A stretch of 50,580 nt of DNA from Pseudomonas donghuensis (lineage in GTDB: Bacteria; Pseudomonadota; Gammaproteobacteria; Pseudomonadales; Pseudomonadaceae), in contig NZ_JH650768.1 in the NCBI RefSeq assembly GCF_000259195.1, forward strand, positions 105,965 through 156,544. The letters are read 5' to 3'. Of this stretch, positions 20,501 through 30,079 are shown in pieces. Every line of letters starts with the position of its first letter. Within the stretch, counting starts at the first letter, position 1. Both the position numbers and the translations under genes were made by a program. The notes below the pieces were generated by a model. That model was given only the letters and a program-made list of their open reading frames with translations, searched no databases and had not been told where the DNA came from.

Positions 20501-22501
20501 CGGTGCGCCGCAGTCAGGGCCGCAATAAGCGTTACTGTCGTCCTGTTGTGGGCTGCGTCGTGGCCGGGGTACCTGAGTCTCGGTGACAGTAAACAGCGCA
20601 CGGAATTCTGCCAGTTCTGGCACCTCGTACTCAGCAGGCACCACACGCCCGTCCTTGACCAGCGCCAGCAGCGATTCGGTCTTGCGCACCCGCCGCAGTC
20701 GGCCGATCGTCCACACCAGTAATGCAGGCGGCGCATCGTCATGGCTATACACCCTGCGCAAGGTGGTATTGGTTACACCACTGAGGCGTGCAGCCAGCAT
20801 CAGATCTTCATCGCCAAGGTCTTCCAGCCAGCTACCCAGGCGCCGCAGCAACGATAGCCGCCCCCATCGCTCCGGGCGCTCCAGGCTATGGTGCCAACTG
20901 CCCGCGCCGTTGTGCTCGAGGATCGGACTATAGTCGCGCTGATCGCTAATCAGACTCAAGCGCTCTTTTTCGATACTGGCATCGAAATTGATCAAATAGC
21001 TGCGGCCATTGATTCGGATTTCCCGCCCCAGGGACGAATGGATGATGCCTCGATCATTTGGCGGATCGAACTGCTGCGGGGGCGGCAAGGTGTAGGCGCT
21101 CAGGTTGCTGGCCCAACGCCCGTAACGGCCGTTGGGCAGGATCACCCAGCGCCAGGGCATGACGTAGTCGGAGGGGGCCTGGCCCTCATCCTCCTCGCCG
21201 GCTTGAAACCCGACCCCGGCACCGAACATCAGGTGTTGCTGAGTAGCCTCGAGAAAATATGCGATGTTGCCAAGCGTCCTGCGGCCCTCTACCGCCGCCG
21301 TGGGCACGGCCAGGTACCTGGCATCGTCGCCAAGCCTGCGGCACATTTGTTCGAACCAGTGTGCCTTCAAACCCTTGCTCAGCGATTCGGTGCGCAGGTT
21401 CAAGCGCCTGTTGCGTGTGTATTCGTCGGTCTCCAGCAACGCTTCAAGCACGATGGACCATTTAGCCATTGGTACAAAACGGCGGAAAAAGGCCTGGAAA
21501 GCCCCATCAGTCAGCTGTACCTGCAGATCGTCAAGGAACGCTGAACGGGAGGGGTACTCCTTCAACGGCTGCTGCGGATGCCCCGGTACAAAGGCAACAC
21601 AGGGCGACTGTGGCTTGTCGGCGCCAAACACGAGAATTTCACTCAACGCCACATCGTCAAGCAGGTGCAGCGACCACCCCTCGGCATGATCGTAGGGTGA
21701 GATGCCGTCGTTGAGAATATGCCGGACCTTGCTGCCATGGCGGGTATCGCGCGCCGCCCCGTTGATGAATGTGTTGAGGATGACCTTCGCGGCGCTGCTC
21801 AGCTGGCCCTTGATATCGGCAATCGCCAGTTCCTCGGCCAGGACATTCATGGCGGCCGCACATTTGACCTGCGGCAGGGAACCGGCAGCCAGCTGGCGGG
21901 TCAGGTACTCCTGATACTGCTTGCCCATATCCAGGATGCGAACTTGCAGCGCATAGGCAACACCCTCGTCGGCGTAACACACGATGGAGCTTACGGCATC
22001 GACGGCATCCCGATCCTTGCCGGTGAAGCCGGCAAACAGATCGAACTCCGTGGGTATTGCCAGCTTGACGAAAGGGTTGCCAGCCAATTGCCGCAGCTGC
22101 GCCAGGCTGAAGTTCTGCAAGGCGGCTTCGTACATCGAGCGCTGACTCAGCAGCACCTCATCCAGGCGATTGGGTAACGCGGCTGAGTCGGGGCTGAACA
22201 CCAGAAACGTGCCGTTGACAGTGTCGACCACTTCGCCAGAGCTTTCACGGGCCATTTGCTCGAGCTTGGGTCGACAGAATTCATACAGAGTCTGCAGCCC
22301 GCAGATCGCCGCCGTCAGTTCACGGCGCAGCGTACGGCCCTCTTCACGTATGCGCATCAGGCGCAGGCGTTTGGCCGGCTCGGCGGTCTGCAGCCATTGG
22401 GGCAAACCTTCCTGTTCAAGGGGTGAAAACGACGATGGTATGTAACCGATCCCGGCATACGGCAACGACGCTGCGGGGGTATTGGCCAATAACGATGACA
22501 T
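17588..22501 (-). CDS. Giant LRR-NEL E3 ubiquitin ligase effector, second copy without hydrophobic module
   Basis: A 1637-residue relative of the 1730-residue protein. It shares the N-terminal block (YEAALQNF near 126-133) and the central block SPILEHNGAGSWHHSLER. The two hydrophobic segments of the first protein are absent; about 430-500 instead holds a short polar stretch (AGEEDEGQAPSDY). Leucine-rich repeats span about 1009-1245. An acidic linker (STESEEEMDTEENAED) leads to the NEL domain, whose catalytic position reads GCIDSAVQRFSDL (Cys1385). It keeps the Cys-x-Asp pair but not the usual CEDR. The start ATG has AGAGG at an 8-base spacing. The C-terminus runs past the NEL domain and ends in a polar, proline-containing tail. 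Delivery route and targets are unknown. Confidence 0.87.
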   Translation of the reverse strand: MSSLLANTPAASLPYAGIGYIPSSFSPLEQEGLPQWLQTAEPAKRLRLMRIREEGRTLRRELTAAICGLQTLYEFCRPKLEQMARESSGEVVDTVNGTFLVFSPDSAALPNRLDEVLLSQRSMYEAALQNFSLAQLRQLAGNPFVKLAIPTEFDLFAGFTGKDRDAVDAVSSIVCYADEGVAYALQVRILDMGKQYQEYLTRQLAAGSLPQVKCAAAMNVLAEELAIADIKGQLSSAAKVILNTFINGAARDTRHGSKVRHILNDGISPYDHAEGWSLHLLDDVALSEILVFGADKPQSPCVAFVPGHPQQPLKEYPSRSAFLDDLQVQLTDGAFQAFFRRFVPMAKWSIVLEALLETDEYTRNRRLNLRTESLSKGLKAHWFEQMCRRLGDDARYLAVPTAAVEGRRTLGNIAYFLEATQQHLMFGAGVGFQAGEEDEGQAPSDYVMPWRWVILPNGRYGRWASNLSAYTLPPPQQFDPPNDRGIIHSSLGREIRINGRSYLINFDASIEKERLSLISDQRDYSPILEHNGAGSWHHSLERPERWGRLSLLRRLGSWLEDLGDEDLMLAARLSGVTNTTLRRVYSHDDAPPALLVWTIGRLRRVRKTESLLALVKDGRVVPAEYEVPELAEFRALFTVTETQVPRPRRSPQQDDSNAYCGPDCGAPPAVLFLEWYDRLFRAFLARSEVALQLPEPAQVASDVQLDELRQHYPDLPVQMLDRLITDSSPLVLERLSRGVLDLNLFERSRQAWNAYRLTRALMGFRAPAQAHIDTRLLAFALLPSLPGWHSDLNLALYPGDVRSTTPRRHAQVQGAPSWGMGAGSPISYEVVRLEGERYLDSRFHSDFYAALLDLMGASQRQRLGLGTNETERLRNLLDELAATNPTRALALLDIERPPVTLHPQGSGRRTRAMGGTGGRFERGSSRERLQLMFPMASESQIDRIFDEVGEQGQTRTAALDSLEQARLRLDGALRAWVRVSNVQGAGYGARRRGIIAEQLLNAMAPTIRELEINDGFVDSLPELPLDFAAIERLTLNLPAMENLPGSFIARFPNLRELRLITRIGRLPFGLTDLPQLHTLSLTNAYLRPEDLRPIGLLAQLRELNIINLWPRQSRRETLTWRAEDMAAIARCQHLQRLQIQNSRAWFADDVIGALAPLQHLTHLDLSGNAFTLYGENVRGLVHLRHLDLSRTPLFGTLDVSRMGDLRCLDLHYSYANWPVGLENLAHIEHANLEDVNLDSVPAGAGLVPGLRLSVDGLNAPDRERVLRELTEVNNLPGAVYGEVRLSRALVGDSSTESEEEMDTEENAEDTLLDGLSAEERRLAQQLIDENSNGSRAFFALMNTIRSRTPVDEREEVTGQIHSIILRMFNETTREAFYRVALDLGCIDSAVQRFSDLLGLAEADRVVASTSGDARPELIELGLSLWRVRSLRESVARRYRDWWAQHPNSDGQPDYAEIELYIRIALTTPLRLRHQPRRQVNADLVTWMSSAMAHEVETDVLTAQAQDFPVALSDQPFWQEHLGVEEYAPWSHDVASALEDLGVGEGVPLTLSEPVRNRLAQLLTQARKVIAERDGVAVNTGALVLDSNDHRLQALHLMPAMVQLSMVEYTRQIVNEYFAQGMSTQSPQPGPSGVQRKP

Positions 22502-22509
22502 GACGGATA

Positions 22510-22545
22510 CCTCTGATTGAAAGAGAACCTTCAGTTCATCAGAAG
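22510..22545 (-). promoter_or_regulatory. Hairpin enclosing the ribosome-binding site of the second NEL gene
   Basis: On the transcript, CTTCTGAT (22545-22538) can pair with ATCAGAGG (22517-22510), eight pairs including one G-U, with a 20-base loop. The AGAGG ribosome-binding site is in the 3' arm. It is weaker than the hairpins of the other two loci because of the large loop. Confidence 0.35.
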
Positions 22546-22561
22546 CCGACAGCGTCGATCA

Positions 22562-22578
22562 TATAGATATTTACTCAC
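22562..22578 (-). promoter_or_regulatory. Shared NEL-gene upstream motif, copy 2
   Basis: The coding-strand sequence GTGAGTAAATATCTATA sits 61-77 bp upstream of the ATG, the same position as the related motif of the first NEL gene. GCAAG lies seven bases further upstream. Confidence 0.6.
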
Positions 22579-22665
22579 TACCGGCCTTGCACTGGGCAGC
22601 GCAAACGCTTGCGTTTACCATGGCGGCCTTGCGCCTGCCAACGCGCGTCCTGTTAAGCCCACGCC

Positions 22666-23445
22666 ATGCCTTTCGAACTCAGCGTAGACCTCACCACCCT
22701 GGCGATTCTTGCCGCCGTCGCCTTTGTCGCCGGCTTCATCGATGCCATCGCCGGTGGTGGTGGCCTGCTCACCACCCCTGCCCTGCTCACCGCCGGTATG
22801 CCGCCGCATCTGGTGCTGGGCACCAACAAGCTCAGTTCGACCTTTGGCTCGGCCACCGCCGGCTTTACCTATTACCGGCGCAAACTGTTCCACCCGGCGC
22901 AGTGGCGTCACGCCCTGGCCGGCACCTTTGTCGGCGCCTTGATCGGTGCAGTGGTGGCCCACTACCTGCCGGCCGAATGGCTGAACAAGATGCTGCCGGT
23001 GATCGTCTTCCTCTGCGGTGTTTACCTGCTGTTCGGCGGCACGCCCAAGGCGCCGCTGGATGCCGACGCACCGGTGAAAAAGAAGTGGCAGATCCCCCAG
23101 GGCTTCACCCTGGGTTTCTATGACGGCGTGGCCGGCCCCGGTACCGGGGCGTTCTGGACCGTCAGTACCCTGCTGCTCTACCCCATCGACCTGGTCAAGG
23201 CCAGCGGCGTGGCGCGCAGCATGAACTTCGTCAGCAACGCCGCGGCCCTGTCGGTGTTCATTTTCTCCGGCCAGGTCGACTGGCTGGTGGGCCTGTCGAT
23301 GGGCTCGGCGCTGATGGTCGGCGCATTTTTCGGTGCGCGCACCGCCATCAGCGGCGGCAGCAAGTTCATCCGCCCGGTGTTCATCACCGTGGTGCTGGCG
23401 TTGACCGTGCGCCTAGCGTGGCAGCACTGGTTCGGCCAGGCCTAG
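22666..23445 (+). CDS. TSUP (TauE/SafE, YfcA-type) membrane permease
   Basis: A 259-residue inner-membrane protein with about eight hydrophobic segments. It has the TSUP family signatures [19 protein letters not shown] (near 23-41) and [13 protein letters not shown] (about 50-62), repeated in weaker form in the second half as [15 protein letters not shown]. Family members move sulfur-containing or other small organic anions across the membrane, often as exporters; the substrate here is unknown. The upstream ribosome-binding site is weak. Its last 33 bases overlap the end of nudC on the opposite strand. It is divergent from the second NEL gene. Confidence 0.9.
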   Translation: MPFELSVDLTTLAILAAVAFVAGFIDAIAGGGGLLTTPALLTAGMPPHLVLGTNKLSSTFGSATAGFTYYRRKLFHPAQWRHALAGTFVGALIGAVVAHYLPAEWLNKMLPVIVFLCGVYLLFGGTPKAPLDADAPVKKKWQIPQGFTLGFYDGVAGPGTGAFWTVSTLLLYPIDLVKASGVARSMNFVSNAAALSVFIFSGQVDWLVGLSMGSALMVGAFFGARTAISGGSKFIRPVFITVVLALTVRLAWQHWFGQA

Positions 23446-24243
23446 ACGCCGCGCCACGTACAGGTCGATCAGATACCGGGCAATCGAGCGCCCCGCCGGC
23501 AACGGCGGCAGCGCATCGACGCGAAACCACTGGGCGTCTTCGATCTCGTCCGCCTGCATGATGATCTCGCCACCGGCGTACTCGGCATGAAAGCCGAGCA
23601 TCATCGAATGCGGGAACGGCCAGCACTGGCTACCGACGTACTGGATGTTCTGCACCTCGATCGCCACCTCTTCGCGCACCTCGCGCACCAGGCAATCCTC
23701 AGCCGACTCGCCCGGCTCGGCAAAGCCGGCCAAGGTGCTGTACACGCCGGTGACAAAGCGCGGAGAACGGGCCAGGAGGATTTCATCGCCACGGGTGACC
23801 AGCACGATCATGCTCGGCGAGATGCGTGGGTAGCTGCGCAGCTCGCACGGCGCGCAGTACATGGCCCGCTCCCAGTGGATCTGCGCCATGGGCTGGCCGC
23901 AGCTGCCGCAGAACCGGTGCTCGCGGGCCCAGGTGCCGATCTGCGCGGCGTAGCCGAGAACCTTGTAGGTGTCGAAGTCGCCTTCAAGCATGAACTGACG
24001 CAACCCCCGCCAGCTGCAGCCCTGCACCGTCTGCGGGCTGCGCAATTCGAGCAGGAACACCGGCTGGCCATCGAAATGGCCGATACCGTGCTCGCACAGC
24101 ACGTCCAGCTCCTGGCGCTTGAGCCAGTCGCGCGGGAACAGCGCGCCGTTATCATCGACCAGGAACCCTTCGCTGCAGCGGGCTACTGCCCAGCCGCCGC
24201 TGATGTTCGTATCCAGTACTGCGGTGATCCAGCGCGCTGACAT
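23413..24243 (-). CDS. nudC: NAD(H) pyrophosphatase / RNA decapping Nudix hydrolase
   Basis: A 276-residue NudC-type Nudix enzyme that hydrolyses NADH and removes the NAD cap from RNA 5' ends. A zinc ribbon is visible as CGSCGQ and CAPC in the middle. The Nudix box [20 protein letters not shown] (G-x5-E-x7-REV-x-EE pattern) follows, and the segment [14 protein letters not shown] after it is typical of NudC. The length fits the family. It lies 34 bp downstream of the crotonase gene on the same strand, probably in one transcript, and its 3' end overlaps the permease gene tail to tail. Confidence 0.95.
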   Translation of the reverse strand: MSARWITAVLDTNISGGWAVARCSEGFLVDDNGALFPRDWLKRQELDVLCEHGIGHFDGQPVFLLELRSPQTVQGCSWRGLRQFMLEGDFDTYKVLGYAAQIGTWAREHRFCGSCGQPMAQIHWERAMYCAPCELRSYPRISPSMIVLVTRGDEILLARSPRFVTGVYSTLAGFAEPGESAEDCLVREVREEVAIEVQNIQYVGSQCWPFPHSMMLGFHAEYAGGEIIMQADEIEDAQWFRVDALPPLPAGRSIARYLIDLYVARRLGLAEPVLPR

Positions 24244-24277
24244 TGTGCAGTTCCTTGCGCAGGTTCGCCGCCGGGCG

Positions 24278-25090
24278 TCAGTCGGCGAACTCGGGTTTCT
24301 GTTTGCTCATGTGGGCGGCAACCGCCACCCGCAGATCGGTGGATTGAAGCATGGCGGCGTTCCAGGTGGCGATGTATTCCAGGCCATCGTCGATGCGGTG
24401 ATCGCGCATGTAGCTGATCATGTGCTTGGTGCCGGCCACGGCAAGCGGCGATTTTCCCGCAATTTCGGCGGCAATGGCAAAGACTCCGTCGAGCAGCGCC
24501 TCATACGTGTCGAACACCCGGTTGACCAGGCCGATGCGCAGGGCTTCGTCAGCCGCGACATTGCGCCCGGTGTAGGCCAGCTCGCGCATGATGCCGTCGC
24601 CGATGATCCGCGGCAGGCGCTGCAAGGTGCCGACGTCGGCGGCCATGCCCATGTCGACCTCCTTGATCGAGAACTGCGCATCGCTGCTGCAGTAGCGCAT
24701 GTCACAGGCCGAGACCAGGTCGATGGCGCCGCCGATGCAATAGCCCTGAATCGCCGCCAGCACCGGCTTGCGGCAGTTGTCCACGGCATTGAACGACGCC
24801 TGCATGCGCAGGATGGTCCGGCGCAGCAAGCGTGCGTTGCGGCCGACGTCCTTGCCCAGCTCGTTGGCCACCGAGGCTAGCAGCATCAGGTCGATGCCCG
24901 CGGAGAAATGCTTGCCCGCGCCGCTGATCACCACCGCGCGCACCGCGTCGGTTTCGTCGATCCACTGGAAGATCTCGACGATCTCACTCCAGAACGCCGC
25001 GTTCATGGCGTTGTACTTTTCCGGGCGGTTGATCTGCACGTGGGCGATGTGGTGAATCAGTTCGACCTTGAACGCTTGGTACTCAGTCAC
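24278..25090 (-). CDS. Crotonase-family enzyme, dienoyl-CoA isomerase-like (ECH1 type)
   Basis: A 270-residue crotonase-fold enzyme. The oxyanion-hole segments are [13 protein letters not shown] (about 59-71) and [11 protein letters not shown] (about 116-126). The three acidic residues that define delta3,5-delta2,4-dienoyl-CoA isomerases are all in place: Asp130 (ACDMRY), Glu144 (KEVD) and Asp152 ([11 protein letters not shown]). It therefore probably shifts double bonds during degradation of unsaturated fatty acids, rather than hydrating enoyl-CoA. The start is a GTG at 25090 with AAGGAA upstream; the frame stays open further upstream without a ribosome-binding site. It is cotranscribed with nudC and divergent from nhaB. 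Confidence 0.9.
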   Translation of the reverse strand: MTEYQAFKVELIHHIAHVQINRPEKYNAMNAAFWSEIVEIFQWIDETDAVRAVVISGAGKHFSAGIDLMLLASVANELGKDVGRNARLLRRTILRMQASFNAVDNCRKPVLAAIQGYCIGGAIDLVSACDMRYCSSDAQFSIKEVDMGMAADVGTLQRLPRIIGDGIMRELAYTGRNVAADEALRIGLVNRVFDTYEALLDGVFAIAAEIAGKSPLAVAGTKHMISYMRDHRIDDGLEYIATWNAAMLQSTDLRVAVAAHMSKQKPEFAD

Positions 25091-25248
25091 GGTGCTTTCC
25101 TTGATGGCGGCGAGGTTGATCGCAGGACTATAACAAGGTGGCCGTCGGCGCCAAGGCCGCGCTTGTGCCAAAACCGGGACTTTTACCTTGATCTCCGTTC
25201 ACACATGCGGCACTTTGCCCAGCTGTTGAATCATAAGGATACATTTTC

Positions 25249-26751
25249 ATGTCCCGCTCCCTGGCCGGCGCCCTGGCCCACAATTTTCTCGGTCAGTCGC
25301 CGCGCTGGTACAAGGCCACCTTGTGCCTGTTCCTGCTGCTCAATCCCCTGCTGCTGTTCACCCTTGGCCCGGTGGTGGCCGGCTGGGTGCTGGTGATCGA
25401 GTTCATCTTTACCCTCGGCATGGCGCTCAAGTGCTACCCGCTGATGCCCGGCGGCCTGCTGATGGTCGAAGCCCTGTTGCTGGGCATGACCACGCCGCAA
25501 GCGCTGTATGAAGAGCTGCAGCACAACTTTCCGGTGATCCTGCTGCTGATGTTCATGGTCGCCGGCATCTACTTCATGAAAGACCTGCTGCTGTTCCTGT
25601 TTTCGCGCATCCTGCTGGGGGTGCGCTCCAAGACCCTGCTGGCCTTGCTGTTCTGCTTTCTGTCGGCGTTCCTCTCGGCGTTTCTCGATGCCTTGACGGT
25701 CACGGCGGTGATCATCAGCGCGGCGGTGGGCTTTTATTCGGTGTATCACCGGGTCGCTTCCGGCGGCAACCCGCGGGAAGAGTCCGACCTGGACAGCGAC
25801 CAGCAGATCGCTCACCTGCACCGCGAAGACCTGCAGCAGTTTCGCGCGTTCTTGCGCAGCCTGCTGATGCATGGGGCTGTCGGTACCGCCCTGGGCGGCG
25901 TGTGCACCCTGGTGGGTGAGCCGCAGAACCTGCTGATCGGCCACGAAATGGGCTGGCACTTCGCCGAGTTCTTCCTCAAGGTCGCGCCGGTGTCGCTGCC
26001 GGTGCTGGTGGCCGGGCTGGTCACCTGTGTCCTGCTGGAGAAACTGCGCTGGTTCGGCTACGGCACCCTGCTGCCGGACACCGTGCGCCAGGTGCTGGCC
26101 ACCTATGCCGCCGAAGACGACGCCCAGCGCACCACCCAGCAGCGTGCCGCGCTGCTGGTGCAGGGCCTGGCGGCGCTGATCCTGATCATCGGCCTGGGCC
26201 TGCATGTGGCCGAAGTGGGCCTGATCGGCCTGCTGGTGATCGTGCTGATCACCGCCTTTACCGGCATCACCGACGAACACCGCCTGGGCCGCGCGTTCCA
26301 GGACGCCATGCCGTTTACCGCGCTGTTGGTGGTGTTCTTTGCCGTGGTGGCGGTGATTCACCAGCAGCAGCTGTTTACCCCGCTAATCCAGTGGGTGCTG
26401 GCGCTACCGGCCGATCAGCAGCCAGGCATGCTGTTTATCGCCAACGGCCTGTTGTCGGCGATCAGCGACAACGTGTTCGTCGCCACTATCTATATCACCG
26501 AGGTCAAGCAGGCGTTTGTCAACGGCGGCATGAGCCGTGAGCACTTCGAGACCCTGGCGGTGGCAATCAATACCGGCACCAACCTGCCGAGCGTGGCCAC
26601 GCCCAATGGCCAGGCGGCGTTCCTGTTCCTGCTGACCTCGGCGATTGCGCCGCTGATTCGCCTGTCGTACGGGCGCATGGTGTGGATGGCGCTGCCCTAT
26701 ACCGTGGTCATGGGTGGGCTGGGGTGGTGGGCGGTGACGTACTGGTTGTAG
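25249..26751 (+). CDS. nhaB: Na+/H+ antiporter NhaB
   Basis: A 500-residue inner-membrane sodium/proton antiporter, close to the usual length of about 513. It has about twelve hydrophobic segments. Family-typical stretches are [35 protein letters not shown] and [13 protein letters not shown], holding the polar and acidic membrane residues expected for ion movement, and [20 protein letters not shown]. It exports sodium and helps hold internal pH and osmotic balance. AAGGAT precedes the ATG. The stop codon lies inside a REP-like hairpin shared with the 3' end of zwf. Confidence 0.96.
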   Translation: MSRSLAGALAHNFLGQSPRWYKATLCLFLLLNPLLLFTLGPVVAGWVLVIEFIFTLGMALKCYPLMPGGLLMVEALLLGMTTPQALYEELQHNFPVILLLMFMVAGIYFMKDLLLFLFSRILLGVRSKTLLALLFCFLSAFLSAFLDALTVTAVIISAAVGFYSVYHRVASGGNPREESDLDSDQQIAHLHREDLQQFRAFLRSLLMHGAVGTALGGVCTLVGEPQNLLIGHEMGWHFAEFFLKVAPVSLPVLVAGLVTCVLLEKLRWFGYGTLLPDTVRQVLATYAAEDDAQRTTQQRAALLVQGLAALILIIGLGLHVAEVGLIGLLVIVLITAFTGITDEHRLGRAFQDAMPFTALLVVFFAVVAVIHQQQLFTPLIQWVLALPADQQPGMLFIANGLLSAISDNVFVATIYITEVKQAFVNGGMSREHFETLAVAINTGTNLPSVATPNGQAAFLFLLTSAIAPLIRLSYGRMVWMALPYTVVMGGLGWWAVTYWL

Positions 26752-26774
26752 GAGCGGGCTTGTCCCGCGATGGG
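26746..26774. repeat. Single REP-like palindrome
   Basis: Read on the plus strand, TGTAGGAGCGGGCTTGTCCC followed by GCGATGGG is a Pseudomonas REP-type unit with a GCGGG/CCCGC stem. It overlaps the nhaB stop and ends two bases before the zwf stop, so it probably acts as the shared 3' end of the convergent genes. Confidence 0.7.
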
Positions 26775-26776
26775 TT

Positions 26777-28275
<1,499 letters not shown>

Positions 28276-28279
<4 letters not shown>

Positions 28280-29259
28280 TCGGCGTTCTTCTCGACGTGA
28301 CCACCAAAGCCGAAGCGCATCGCCGACAGCATGCGGTCAGCGTAGGTGCCCTGCTGCTGGCGCGAGCGGAAGCGGGCGAACAGTGCGCTGGACAACACCG
28401 GCACCGGCACTGCCTGCTCGACGGCCGCATCAATGGTCCAGCGTCCTTCGCCGCTGTCGGCGACCGAGCCGCTGTAGCCGCCCAGTTGCGGATCGGCCAC
28501 CAGGGCGTCGGCGGTGAGATCGAGCAGCCAGGAGGTGACCACGCTGCCACGACGCCACACTTCGGCGATTTCGGCCAGGTTCAGGTCAAAGCGCTGCTCG
28601 GCCGGCACGGCATCGCTGCCCTTGCTCTTGAGCAGGTCGAACCCTTCGGCATAGGCCTGCATCAGGCCGTACTCGATGCCGTTGTGGATCATCTTCACGT
28701 AGTGCCCGGCACCTGCGGGCCCGGCATGAATATAACCCTGCTCGGCACGCCCGGCCGGGCCCTGGCGGCCACGGGTGCGGGGGATGTCGCCAACGCCCGG
28801 GGCGAGGGTGGCGAACAGCGGATCGAGGCGATCGACCACCGCCTGCTCGCCGCCGATCATCATGCAGTAGCCGCGCTCCAGGCCCCAGACGCCGCCCGAG
28901 GTACCGACGTCGATATAGTGCAGGTTGCGCCTGCCAAGCTCGGCGGCGCGACGCATGTCGTCCTTGTAGAAGGTATTGCCGCCGTCGATGATCACGTCGT
29001 CGGCGTCGAGCAGGTCGGCCAGTTGCGCGATGGTCTGCTCAGTCGGCTCACCGGCCGGCAGCATCACCCACACCGCCCGCGGCTTGTCCAGCTTGCCCAC
29101 CAGCGCGCCAAGGTCATGGGCGCCGTTGGCGCCTTCCTTGACCAGGGTTTCCACTGCCTGACGATCGCGGTCATGCACCACCATGCGGTGCCCGCCACGC
29201 ATCAAGCGCCGCGCAATATTGCCGCCCATGCGGCCCAGCCCCACGATTCCCAATTGCAT
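28276..29259 (-). CDS. gnd: 6-Phosphogluconate dehydrogenase, decarboxylating (short form)
   Basis: A 327-residue enzyme that oxidises and decarboxylates 6-phosphogluconate to ribulose 5-phosphate. The nucleotide-binding motif is [13 protein letters not shown] (about 7-19). The conserved [19 protein letters not shown] (about 119-137) and [20 protein letters not shown] (about 187-206) hold the catalytic lysine and glutamate region. It is the short form of about 300-330 residues (GntZ/YqeC type), not the long form of about 470. It is first in a two-gene operon with zwf and has AGGGGAG before its ATG. Confidence 0.95.
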
Positions 29260-29414
29260 GTGCGATGCTCCCCTGGAATGAAAAATGCCGGTTCAGGCCT
29301 TCAAGGTTAGTCCAGCCGTCGCCCACTTGGTTCAGCGACGAACGGCAAGACAACCAGAAACAAAAAAGTTCCAATGACCGCGAAAAGAATTCAGAATCGC
29401 CGCCGATCCAGCAG

Positions 29415-29421
29415 CTACGCT
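29415..29421 (+). promoter_or_regulatory. Sigma-S-like -10 box upstream of the 55-residue gene
   Basis: CTACGCT followed by GTTAGA fits the stationary-phase -10 pattern CTAYRCT and lies 36 bp before the ATG at 29457. No good -35 is seen, as is common for sigma-S promoters. Assigned by eye only. Confidence 0.35.
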
Positions 29422-29456
29422 GTTAGAAAAACGACCCACCCTATGCGAGGTGTGCA

Positions 29457-29624
29457 ATGGGAACCCTTCTGCCAAAAATGCCTGCCCAGACCCTCTACGT
29501 GACGGTTCGCCGCGACGAGCTGCGTCGCCTCAAGGAGGAGCGCGACCAGTTGCAACAACAAGTCGCCCAACTGAATCTGCTCCTGCAGCAAGCCCAGGAC
29601 GGCCAGGTGCCAACCCGCGCCTGA
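29457..29624 (+). CDS. Small coiled-coil protein, 55 residues
   Basis: A 55-residue reading frame with GAGG six bases before its ATG. It starts MGTLLPKMPAQTLYVTVRRD, then has a charged and glutamine/leucine-rich helix with heptad-like leucine spacing (LRRLKEERDQLQQQVAQLNL, about 22-41) and ends VPTRA. It looks like a short coiled coil able to dimerise. Codon choice is GC-rich at third positions like its neighbours, which supports real coding. No family is recognised. It lies upstream of glgA on the same strand, separated from it by 455 bp. Confidence 0.6.
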   Translation: MGTLLPKMPAQTLYVTVRRDELRRLKEERDQLQQQVAQLNLLLQQAQDGQVPTRA

Positions 29625-29754
29625 CGATTAGCGTGGCGTACAGAAAATGGCCAGCAGTGGCCGATCAGCCGCCATCACTCCTCGCTGCCGCCGCACGCTG
29701 AACCTGCGCCATGACCTGCGGTCCAGGGGCAGCAGGTTTTCCCCTCTGCAAAAA

Positions 29755-29768
29755 TGACCAGCGGGTCA
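29755..29768. promoter_or_regulatory. TGACC-N4-GGTCA palindrome, possible operator
   Basis: Perfect 5-bp arms (29755-29759 and 29764-29768) with A-rich sequence on the left and T-rich on the right. It lies about 20 bp upstream of the CTACACT box, at the place of a -35 region, where a repressor or activator could bind. Confidence 0.4.
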
Positions 29769-29825
29769 CATTTTTCACGATATCTCTCCTACACTCGGTA
29801 CTCGGCCAGACATCGCCCGGAAAAC

Positions 29826-29843
29826 TCGACTGAAATTAGTCGA
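29826..29843. promoter_or_regulatory. TCGACT-N6-AGTCGA palindrome, possible operator
   Basis: Perfect 6-bp arms around GAAATT. It lies 30-50 bp downstream of the CTACACT box, so it would be inside the leader if that promoter is used. Confidence 0.4.
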
Positions 29844-30079
29844 AACTTCTGGAATTGCGGTAGGTCAGGAACTAAGTAGGCCATCGATTCCGCTTCAACG
29901 GACGCGGCCCACCCACCCCATATTGTCACCACGCCGTCGGCAGGATGCCGGCTTGCGTAGCGCTTGTGCGCTTGGCTTCGGGGCATGGAACGCAAGGCAA
30001 CATCACTTACAGAGAACAGTATCGGTAAAGAAACAACAACGGGCGCCCACGCCCGCACCACATAGGGACGGAGAGACGT

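Larger units (their letters stand above)
29625..30079 (+). promoter_or_regulatory. Long intergenic region upstream of glgA
   Basis: This 455-bp stretch has no convincing gene and is less GC-rich than its surroundings in the middle. It holds a TGACC-AGCG-GGTCA palindrome at 29755-29768 flanked by A and T runs, and a CTACACT box (29789-29795) that fits the sigma-S -10 pattern. A second palindrome TCGACT-GAAATT-AGTCGA is at 29826-29843, and a short hairpin (CGGGCG/CGCCCG, 30040-30055) sits before the glgA ribosome-binding site. A long regulated 5' leader for the alpha-glucan operon is the likely use. Confidence 0.5.

Noticed and set aside
6941..22578. Prophage or transposon carrying the NEL genes
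   Set aside because: No integrase, transposase, terminal repeats or tRNA target is visible, and the genes are separated by core metabolic genes.
29647..29757. 36-codon plus-strand frame after the 55-residue gene
   Set aside because: No ribosome-binding site, arginine/serine-rich junk-like product, and it runs across the TGACC palindrome.
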